Of a DNA stretch of 64,000 bases, positions 41,839 to 48,479 are shown piece after piece; the stretch's first letter is position 1; each line of letters starts with the position of its first letter. The notes beneath the pieces are model-generated. The model did no database searches. It saw nothing but the letters and a program-made list of their open reading frames with translations, and was not told the origin of the DNA. This stretch comes from Ruminococcus sp. (GTDB lineage: Bacteria > Bacillota > Clostridia > Oscillospirales > Ruminococcaceae), in the NCBI GenBank assembly GCA_015066805.1, contig SVNP01000001.1, positions 1 to 64,000 of the forward strand, given 5' to 3'. A program made the position numbers and the translations under genes.

Positions 41839-42930
41839 TTACAGTAATTCACCGCGCCCCTGTTCTCTCAGCATTTCCGTGATTTTTCTTACATTCTGGG
41901 CTGCATCTGCCGAACAGGCAAGCAGCGCATCCTCGGTATCCACTAAAATGATATTTTCCAGCCCCACCGCAGCAATCAGCCGTTTGCCGCCGTAAAACAC
42001 GCAGTCTCTGGTGCCCACGGTCAGAATATCTCCGCTGCGGTAATTGCCGTTGGTATCGGTTTTTGCCACACGCCCCAGTGCAGGCCAGCTTCCCACATCA
42101 TCCCAGCCAAAGCCTGCGGGAATGGTATATAGCTGCCGCCAATGCTCCAGCACACCGTAATCCACGGAAACCGCAGGCAGCCTTGGAAATTCCTCCCGCA
42201 GGACCGAAGCAAACCTTGGGGTATCGCACACTTGGGTAATGGTATCGGCAAAATCCGCCAATACCGGCAGATGCTCCCGCAGGGCATTGCAATATACCGA
42301 AGTACGCCATGCAAACATACCGCTGTTCCATAAATATCTGCCCGATTGCACATATGCCTTGGCCGTTTCCCCATCGGGCTTTTCCCGAAAGGATGTGACC
42401 CGATAAATACCCTGCCCCGCAGTGTCTTCGGGAGAAAACTCGATATAGCCGTAGCCTGTTTCGGGATAGGTGGGGGTAATGCCGATGGTAACGGGACGGT
42501 CATCCTCCGCAGCCGCTGCCACGGCACGCCGCAGAATATCCGTGCAAAGACTGCGGTGGCGGATCATGTGATCCGCAGGCAGGATCAGCATGACAGCATC
42601 CCCGTGACGTTTGCGGATCACCGCAGCCGCCAGTGCAATACAGGGGGCAGTGTTGCGGGGGGCAGGCTCTGCCAGCAGATTGGCCGCAGGCACAAAGGGA
42701 AGCTGCTCCCGTGCCAGCGGAATATGTTCTTCGGCGGTAACCACATAGATATTTTCATGGGGAACCAGACCCTCCAGTCGGTCGGCAGTTTTCCGTATCA
42801 TGGTTTCACCGTCGTCTGTGAGAGATAAAAACTGTTTGGGCAGATGATTTCTGCTTCTGGGCCAGAAGCGTTCTCCTCTGCCGCCTGCCATGATCACAGC
42901 AGTGACCACAGGCTGCACCGATGCTGCCAT
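41839..42930 (-). CDS. manC: mannose-1-phosphate guanylyltransferase
   Basis: ManC makes GDP-mannose from mannose-1-P and GTP. The 363-residue nucleotidyltransferase has the pyrophosphorylase motif MAGGRGERFWPRSR and LPKQFLSL at the N-terminus, then ILPADHMI (metal-binding Asp), GYGYIEF, FREKPD and the signature WNSGMFAWR. It lacks the C-terminal isomerase domain seen in bifunctional AlgA-type proteins. ATG 42930 follows AAAGGAAGG. It lies 19 bases after the initiating transferase and 83 bases before gmd. Confidence 0.95.
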   Translation of the reverse strand: MAASVQPVVTAVIMAGGRGERFWPRSRNHLPKQFLSLTDDGETMIRKTADRLEGLVPHENIYVVTAEEHIPLAREQLPFVPAANLLAEPAPRNTAPCIALAAAVIRKRHGDAVMLILPADHMIRHRSLCTDILRRAVAAAAEDDRPVTIGITPTYPETGYGYIEFSPEDTAGQGIYRVTSFREKPDGETAKAYVQSGRYLWNSGMFAWRTSVYCNALREHLPVLADFADTITQVCDTPRFASVLREEFPRLPAVSVDYGVLEHWRQLYTIPAGFGWDDVGSWPALGRVAKTDTNGNYRSGDILTVGTRDCVFYGGKRLIAAVGLENIILVDTEDALLACSADAAQNVRKITEMLREQGRGELL

Positions 42931-42949
42931 AGACTGCACCTTCCTTTGC

Positions 42950-44401
42950 TCATAGTTTGGAACAGGGGCCGTTTTTACGCCCCTTTTGCACAGTCCTTTG
43001 TATGTTTTTGCGTGCTGCCTCATTGGTTGCATGAGGCAGCAATGCAGTTTTTACAGTCATCAGCAGGATCCGGAGATCCAGCAGCAGCGAATACTGCTCA
43101 ATATACATCAGATCCATTTTCAGCTTATCGGCAGGGCGGGTATCATAGGTGCCTATGACCTGTGCATAGCCCGTCAGCCCTGCCTTTACCCGCAGCCGAA
43201 AGCCGAACTCCGGGCAGGCTTGGGTATATGCTTCCGCTAGCTGCGGCCGTTCCGGTCTTGGACCGACCAGCGACATATCCCCCTTGAGAATATTCCAGAG
43301 CTGAGGCAGTTCATCCAAACGGAACCGCCGCAGCACTTTACCCACACGCGTAATGCGCTTGTCCTGTTCCGTTGCGGTGACCGCACGGCCTTCCTGCTCC
43401 GCATCGGGTATCATGCTGCGGAATTTCAGCACATCAAAGAGCTTACCGCCCTCGGTAAGCCGCTGCTGCCGATAGATTACGTCGCCGCCGTCCTCCAGCC
43501 GAATGGCAGCGGCACAGATCAGCCACAGCGGAGCAGTTGCCAGCAGCAAGCCCCCTGCAATGACAACATCCATTACCCGCTTGCACAGCCGCTGCCCGGG
43601 AGAAAGCCCCGTATTGCGGCAAAGCAGCAAGGGCGTATCAAACAAACGGATCTCCTCCGCACCACGCAGCATAATATCGGGGATATCGGGGGCGATATAC
43701 ACACGCAGCCCCACAGCGTAGCAATATTCCAGCAGATCATTACGGGCATCCGCAGGCAGCTCACAAAGGATCACGCCCTCATAGCCCCGTATCTGTGTAC
43801 AGACCGCCGCAAAGCCCTCTGCCATATCCACGCTTTCACAGATCATATATTTATCCACACGGCTGCTCATTTTCAACACCAGCTCTGCCGCACGGCGGGA
43901 ACCATACACGATCACCAGCCGCCGCGGCGGATACAGTCGGAAATACAACCCCTTCATGATCGCCGCCCAGCCAAGGATCAACAGGATATCTCCCAGCGTC
44001 AGCAGCAGCAAGGGCAATGTGGAAAGCAATCTTCTGCCAATGACGCTGATCTGGAGATAGGTGATGCCATTGGCGATCCCCACGGCAATGCATTGATTAC
44101 AGATCAGATGCACACCCTTCAGATAGCCGTAGCGCAGGCAATCATATGCACGGAATAAAATCACCAGCAAAACCGCATAGATCCAGATAACTGCCCAGTT
44201 TCCGCGACGGAAAAAGGGCTGTACGATGGTATCGGCATAGCAGCTTTGCCAGATCACGCCAAAGCCCGCAGTCAGAAGAAGCAGCAGCACTGCCGCCGCA
44301 GCCAACGATACCAGATGCCGATGCTCATAGGGGACAGTAGCCTTCACACAAACCACCTTTCGTTTTGCCTTCGGGCAGTCCGCTGTGTGTGAGATTTTCA
44401 C
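42950..44401 (-). CDS. polyprenyl-phosphate sugar-1-phosphate transferase (initiating enzyme)
   Basis: A 483-residue membrane protein that starts the polymer by moving a sugar phosphate onto undecaprenyl phosphate. Four or five N-terminal helices and a CoA-binding-like domain (LVIVYGSRR) precede the catalytic sugar-transferase domain: RLCKRVMDVVIAGGLLL, VIYRQQRLTEGGKLFDVLKFRSM, RFRLDELPQLWNILKGDMSLVGPRPE and GLTGYAQV. The donor sugar cannot be read from sequence. An ATG at 44425 lies inside the -10 box of the promoter and so cannot be the start. GTG 44401, four bases after GGGGGTGA, is preferred. First gene of the glycan operon. Confidence 0.9.
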   Translation of the reverse strand: MKISHTADCPKAKRKVVCVKATVPYEHRHLVSLAAAAVLLLLLTAGFGVIWQSCYADTIVQPFFRRGNWAVIWIYAVLLVILFRAYDCLRYGYLKGVHLICNQCIAVGIANGITYLQISVIGRRLLSTLPLLLLTLGDILLILGWAAIMKGLYFRLYPPRRLVIVYGSRRAAELVLKMSSRVDKYMICESVDMAEGFAAVCTQIRGYEGVILCELPADARNDLLEYCYAVGLRVYIAPDIPDIMLRGAEEIRLFDTPLLLCRNTGLSPGQRLCKRVMDVVIAGGLLLATAPLWLICAAAIRLEDGGDVIYRQQRLTEGGKLFDVLKFRSMIPDAEQEGRAVTATEQDKRITRVGKVLRRFRLDELPQLWNILKGDMSLVGPRPERPQLAEAYTQACPEFGFRLRVKAGLTGYAQVIGTYDTRPADKLKMDLMYIEQYSLLLDLRILLMTVKTALLPHATNEAARKNIQRTVQKGRKNGPCSKL

Positions 44402-44423
44402 TTCACCCCCGTAAGTCAGCTTC

Positions 44424-44452
44424 ATTATAGCAAGTTTTTGATCGTTCGTCAA
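44424..44452 (-). promoter_or_regulatory. sigma-A promoter of the polysaccharide operon
   Basis: On the minus strand, TTGACG (44452-44447), a 17-bp spacer and a perfect TATAAT (44429-44424). The leader to GTG 44401 is only about 15 bases. It is the only promoter I see for the next 16 kb. Confidence 0.88.
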
Positions 44453-44461
44453 GCAAAATAC

Positions 44462-44497
44462 AACGCCTTTGCAATCTTTTCAAAAAGCAAAGGCGTT
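44462..44497 (-). terminator. terminator of the zinc operon
   Basis: The 11-bp arms AACGCCTTTGC and GCAAAGGCGTT around a 14-base loop, followed on the minus strand by GTATTTT. Confidence 0.7.
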
Positions 44498-44512
44498 TGA
44501 TGTCGATTTCTG

Positions 44513-45337
44513 TTAATGCACGGTGAAAATACAGCGAATTTCCGGTGGATTGAACAGGCGCAGCTTACCCAATCCGCCGCTTACGATCATAACAGTCTCT
44601 CCCAGATCATATCTGCCCTTGGAATAGGCAGGAAAAAATTTTCGTTCCGGCGAGAGCACACCGCCCAGCAGCGGCAGCCGCAGCACACCGCCATGTACAT
44701 GGCCGCTCAGTACCAGATCGGCACCCCATGCGGCATAGGCAGTAGCAAACAAGGGGTTATGCACCAGCAAGATCGTGTTAGGCGGACAATCCCCCAGCTT
44801 TGCCTGAATATCACCTGCGGTACAGCGGCGCAGATTGCCGTAACCATGCTCGGTGCGATAGTGGCTGCGGCTCAAAGACAAGCCTGCAAAATGCACATCT
44901 CCCACCCGGATGATCTCGTTTTCCAGCAGCCGTACATGATGTTTCTTCAGGATCCGCCGCAGCTCACTGCGATTTTCGGGATGCAGACCCATCTCATGAT
45001 TGCCCCAGACCATCAGCATCGGCGCAATGGAAGCCAGACCCTTCAGCAGAGCATCTGTTTGGGAGAAATCCTCCATACTGCGGGAAACCAAATCTCCCGT
45101 CAGAATGATCACCTCCGGCTTGGCTGCCGCCACGGCAGCCACCAGCCGTTTGTTGTTTTTGCCGAACTGCCGCTTATGCACGTCGGAGACCATGACCATA
45201 CGAGGAACCCGAAAGCCCATCTCCTCCGTTGTCAGCGGATCCTTCACGGTACGCAGCCACAGCTTGTTTTCTACAAGCGCATAACCTGTCAGCAATGCAG
45301 CGGCACCCAAAAACAGCGTTCGCAGCGGATGTTTCAT
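44513..45337 (-). CDS. membrane-anchored metallophosphoesterase
   Basis: A 274-residue calcineurin-like phosphoesterase with an N-terminal hydrophobic anchor (about 7-25). The motifs are MVSDVHKRQFG (metal Asp and His), ILTGDLVSR, WGNHEM, VHNPL and SGHVHGG. This set is typical of the YkuE/YaeI group, some of which hydrolyse UDP-2,3-diacylglucosamine or phospholipid-like substrates in the membrane. The ATG overlaps the znuB stop (ATGA), so it is the last gene of the zinc operon; a zinc-linked role is possible but unproved. Confidence 0.88.
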   Translation of the reverse strand: MKHPLRTLFLGAAALLTGYALVENKLWLRTVKDPLTTEEMGFRVPRMVMVSDVHKRQFGKNNKRLVAAVAAAKPEVIILTGDLVSRSMEDFSQTDALLKGLASIAPMLMVWGNHEMGLHPENRSELRRILKKHHVRLLENEIIRVGDVHFAGLSLSRSHYRTEHGYGNLRRCTAGDIQAKLGDCPPNTILLVHNPLFATAYAAWGADLVLSGHVHGGVLRLPLLGGVLSPERKFFPAYSKGRYDLGETVMIVSGGLGKLRLFNPPEIRCIFTVH

Positions 45338-46194
45338 ACGCCTGCCTCCTTGCGTTCGGTTTGTCTTCTGCGGCGGTTCTGCAGCAGATGGATCCCCGTT
45401 GCCGCCAGATACACCGTCAGATTTACAATAATAACACTTGCGCCCACTGCCGCATCCAGCCAAAGGGAAAGCAGCAAGCCCAGCAAAAAGCATCCCACAG
45501 ATACGACCACAGCAGTGATCACCACATGGCGGAAGCTCTTGCATAGGCGCATTGCCGTTACTGCCGGAAAGATCATCAGGCTGGAGATCAGCAGCGCACC
45601 CATAAGCATCATGCCAAGCACCACCGTTACGGCAGTCAGCACAGCAATCAGCAGATTGTAGAACCGTACATTCAGCCCCGTGGCACGGGCAAAGTTCTCA
45701 TCAAAGGTCACAGCAAAGATCTTATCATAAAACAGCACATACACCAGCAGCACACAAATGCTGAGGATCACACTGAGGACCACCTCGCTTTTGGACATGG
45801 CAAGGATGCTGCCGAACATATAGTGGCTCACATCGGTAGTCAGATTGGCTTTGGAGGATACCAGAATACCCACTGCCATGGCTGAAGTGGAAAACAGTGC
45901 AATGGCAGTATCGCCCCGCATCCTGCTGCTTTCCGAAAGGCGCAGCAGAACATACGCCGCCGCAATGACCACAGGAATGGTCACCTGCATAGGTGCCCAG
46001 CCCATTGCTACGGCTATGCAGAGGGTACCGTACCCCACATGAGACAAGCCGTCACCGATCATGGAACAGCGTTTCAGCACCAGACTGACACCCAGCAGGC
46101 TGGCGCACAGACTGACTGCCACACCTGCGATCAGAGCAGGCAGCAGAATGGCAGAAAGATATTCGGGCGTGAAAAATACCGAAAGATCATTCAT
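45334..46194 (-). CDS. znuB: zinc ABC transporter permease (ZnuB/AdcB type)
   Basis: A 286-residue permease with about eight membrane helices of the ABC-3 family: LIAGVAVSLCASLLGVSLVLKRCSMIGDGLSHVGYG at the N-terminus and LMGALLISSLMIFPAVTAMR in the second half. It forms the channel for metal delivered by ZnuA. Its start overlaps the znuC stop and its end overlaps the phosphoesterase start. Confidence 0.92.
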   Translation of the reverse strand: MNDLSVFFTPEYLSAILLPALIAGVAVSLCASLLGVSLVLKRCSMIGDGLSHVGYGTLCIAVAMGWAPMQVTIPVVIAAAYVLLRLSESSRMRGDTAIALFSTSAMAVGILVSSKANLTTDVSHYMFGSILAMSKSEVVLSVILSICVLLVYVLFYDKIFAVTFDENFARATGLNVRFYNLLIAVLTAVTVVLGMMLMGALLISSLMIFPAVTAMRLCKSFRHVVITAVVVSVGCFLLGLLLSLWLDAAVGASVIIVNLTVYLAATGIHLLQNRRRRQTERKEAGV

Positions 46195-46937
46195 GAGCAG
46201 GCCACCTCCTCATGGGTACTGTGACAGCCCACACAGCCGTCTGCATCCACAAAGGCCTTGCCTGCCTCGCTTTGCAGATAATCTGTACAGGAGCCGAAAA
46301 AGCTGGTTTTTTTGCCGATGTGCAGAATGGTTTTTGCATGGCGCACCGCACATTCCACATCATGGGTGACCATAATGACCGTAATGCCATGATCCCGATG
46401 CAGATGCTCCAGAATACCGTACAGCTCTGTGGTCACCAGCGGATCCAGACCCGTAGCAGGCTCATCCAGCAGCAGCAGCTTTCCGGTAGCACATAGGGCT
46501 CTTGCCAGCAGCACACGCTGCTGCTGCCCGCCGGAAAGCTCTCGGTAACAGCGGTCGGCCAGCTCGGTGATCCGCATACATTTCATTTGTTCTTCGGCAC
46601 GGGCACGGTCTTTTTTGGTGTAAAAGGGATGCAGCCCATGGCTGTTGAGGCAGCCTGAAAGCACCACCTCTTGCACCGATGCGGGAAAATCCCGCTGGAT
46701 CATGCTTTGCTGGGGCAGGTAACCGATCTCGCTGCGCTTTAAGCCGTCGCCCAGCACCAATCTGCCCTCATCCACCGCCTTCAGTCCCAGCAGACATTTC
46801 ATCAGGGTACTTTTGCCGGAGCCGTTTTCGCCCACAATGCAAAGATAATCTCCCTGCTCCACCTGAAAGCTGAGATGCTCCAGTACCGTAGTGGATTCAT
46901 AGCGCAGGGTCACATTTTCACAGGTCAGATATGCCAT
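46191..46937 (-). CDS. znuC: zinc ABC transporter ATPase (ZnuC/AdcC type)
   Basis: A 248-residue ABC ATPase: GENGSGKST, LSGGQQQRVLLARAL and LLLDEPATGLDP. The last ~20 residues form an unusual Cys/His-rich tail (GCVGCHSTHEEVACS, three Cys and two His), which could bind zinc and sense its level on the inside of the membrane. That is an inference from composition. It lies one base after znuA and overlaps znuB. Confidence 0.92.
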   Translation of the reverse strand: MAYLTCENVTLRYESTTVLEHLSFQVEQGDYLCIVGENGSGKSTLMKCLLGLKAVDEGRLVLGDGLKRSEIGYLPQQSMIQRDFPASVQEVVLSGCLNSHGLHPFYTKKDRARAEEQMKCMRITELADRCYRELSGGQQQRVLLARALCATGKLLLLDEPATGLDPLVTTELYGILEHLHRDHGITVIMVTHDVECAVRHAKTILHIGKKTSFFGSCTDYLQSEAGKAFVDADGCVGCHSTHEEVACS

Positions 46938-46938
46938 A

Positions 46939-47898
46939 TCAGTTCAATGCCTCCCGCATGGCAGCCAGATTTTCTTCCATAAAGGTCTGAAAATGCTTGC
47001 CGCTTTCAAATTCCTCACGGGTCACATTGTTGCAGGAATGCAGCATGGCAGATTCCGCACCCGTTGCCCGACAAATGGCATCTGCGATTTTTTGGGAAGA
47101 GTTTTCCAGATAAAATACCGTGTCGATCTCCTTGGTCTGAACCGTTTCGATCAATGCGGAAAGGGTTGCGGCGGAAGCATCCGTGTCGCTGGTACAGCCG
47201 GTAAATGCGGCTTCATAGGGAAAGCCGTACTCCTCTGCCAGATACAAGAAAGGGAAACGGTCGCCAAAGACCAGAGGCTTGTCCGATGCGGTATCCGCCA
47301 ATACCCGAAAATCCGTATCCAATTGCTTCAGAGCAGTACAAAGGCGTTCCGCATTGGCAGTACAGGTCTGCTCATTTTCCGGAGAGAGCATTCCAAGCTC
47401 CAAAGCCAAGGCTTCCACCATGGCAACGGCATTCAGCGGTGAAGTCCAGATATGCTCGTCATACTCCGCCAACTCCTCATGCTCATGTTCATGGGCTTCG
47501 TCCTCATGATGCTCATGGGTGGTGGCAATGGGAGTCACATGATCCATCATCCGCAGGCTGCGCTTGTTTTTTCTGCTTGTTTCCAGCAGATCTTCCGCCC
47601 AGATCTCCGAAGCACCGCCGATATACAAAAACAGATCACAGCTCTGAATGGCAGCTACATCCGAAGGAGAAGGCTCATAAGAATGGCTTTCACCGCCTGG
47701 GGTCAGCAGCAGCCTGACATCACATTGCAGATCAAAAGCTTCTGTCAGCTGCACCGCAAAATCATAACAGGGGTACACTGTTGCCACAATGGTCAGTGTT
47801 TCCTCATCATTTTGTACACCGCTGCAGCCGCACAAAGCCGTGCTGCCCAGCACCGCCGCACAAAGCACGGCAGTGATTTGTTTGCAAATTCCCATCAT
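46939..47898 (-). CDS. znuA: zinc-binding lipoprotein (ZnuA/AdcA type)
   Basis: A 319-residue cluster A-I solute-binding lipoprotein. The signal peptide ends in a lipobox, LCGC, with lipidated Cys25. A His/Glu-rich loop (THEHHEDEAHEHEHEE, about 126-141) is the mark of zinc rather than manganese binders. Metal ligands appear as SHSYEPSP-type His early and DEHIWTSP later. It collects zinc outside the cell for ZnuBC. Its ATG overlaps the zur stop. Confidence 0.93.
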   Translation of the reverse strand: MMGICKQITAVLCAAVLGSTALCGCSGVQNDEETLTIVATVYPCYDFAVQLTEAFDLQCDVRLLLTPGGESHSYEPSPSDVAAIQSCDLFLYIGGASEIWAEDLLETSRKNKRSLRMMDHVTPIATTHEHHEDEAHEHEHEELAEYDEHIWTSPLNAVAMVEALALELGMLSPENEQTCTANAERLCTALKQLDTDFRVLADTASDKPLVFGDRFPFLYLAEEYGFPYEAAFTGCTSDTDASAATLSALIETVQTKEIDTVFYLENSSQKIADAICRATGAESAMLHSCNNVTREEFESGKHFQTFMEENLAAMREALN

Positions 47899-48350
47899 AC
47901 AAGGGTTCCTTTCTTTTCTTCCGTGTCGGTTGTTTCACATCGGCTGCATATACCGTAGAATGTCGTACGCTCTGCGGCAATGGTAAAGCCGTGATCTTTC
48001 TGTACATGTTGGGTAATTTCTGCCAGATGCGCGCAATCCAGATGGATCAGTGCGCCGCATCGGGTGCACTTCAGGTGAAAATGGGCATGGCAGGTACCTG
48101 CTTTGGCCTCGGCACCGCCATACTGCCAGCAGGCAGAGCCTCGATCATCCAGGGTATACCGCCGCAGCAGACCGCTTTGCTCCAATCGTTCCAGTTGTCG
48201 GTATACGGTTGCGGCTCCTATGGGCGTGCCATCTGCCTGCATCGCCTGCACAAGCTGAGCGGCAGTAAAATGATCGTGGGGATGCGCTTCAAAATAGGAC
48301 AGGATACGGGCTTTTTGTTTGGTGTGGTATCCTGCGGATTTTTCAGTCAT
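47895..48350 (-). CDS. zur: Fur-family zinc uptake repressor (Zur)
   Basis: A 151-residue Fur-family regulator: a winged helix with TAAQLVQAMQADGTPIGAATVYRQLERLE (recognition helix) and a C-terminal metal domain with HAHFHLKCTRCGALIHLD and a second CSRC pair for structural zinc. Its position as first gene of a znuACB operon points to Zur. ATG 48350 is preferred; the frame runs 41 codons further upstream through the promoter. A perfect palindrome right after the -10 box suggests self-repression when zinc is plentiful. Confidence 0.9.
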   Translation of the reverse strand: MTEKSAGYHTKQKARILSYFEAHPHDHFTAAQLVQAMQADGTPIGAATVYRQLERLEQSGLLRRYTLDDRGSACWQYGGAEAKAGTCHAHFHLKCTRCGALIHLDCAHLAEITQHVQKDHGFTIAAERTTFYGICSRCETTDTEEKKGTLV

Positions 48351-48379
48351 GGTGGTCAGCCTTTCTCTCAAAATGAAAA

Positions 48380-48394
48380 TGAGATTCAATCTCA
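48380..48394. promoter_or_regulatory. Zur-box-like 7-1-7 palindrome
   Basis: TGAGATTCAATCTCA is a perfect 7-1-7 inverted repeat, further flanked by AAA and TTT. It lies just downstream of the -10 box of the zur-znu promoter, where a bound Fur-family dimer would block transcription. The arms differ from the B. subtilis Zur and Fur boxes. Confidence 0.7.
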
Positions 48395-48399
48395 ATTTG

Positions 48400-48428
48400 A
48401 TTATACACGATTTTGGCGCAAATGTCAA
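48400..48428 (-). promoter_or_regulatory. sigma-A promoter of the zur-znu operon
   Basis: On the minus strand, a consensus TTGACA (48428-48423), a 17-bp spacer and a perfect TATAAT (48405-48400). Confidence 0.9.
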
Positions 48429-48433
48429 GAACG

Positions 48434-48464
48434 AAAAAAGCCGCCCCCTGGTCAAGGGGCGGCT
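48434..48464 (-). terminator. terminator after the P-type ATPase gene
   Basis: AGCCGCCCC and GGGGCGGCT form a GC-rich stem with an 8-base loop, followed by TTTTTT on the minus strand. It ends a few bases before the zur -35 box. Confidence 0.9.
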
Positions 48465-48479
48465 CTGCATCATAGAAGA

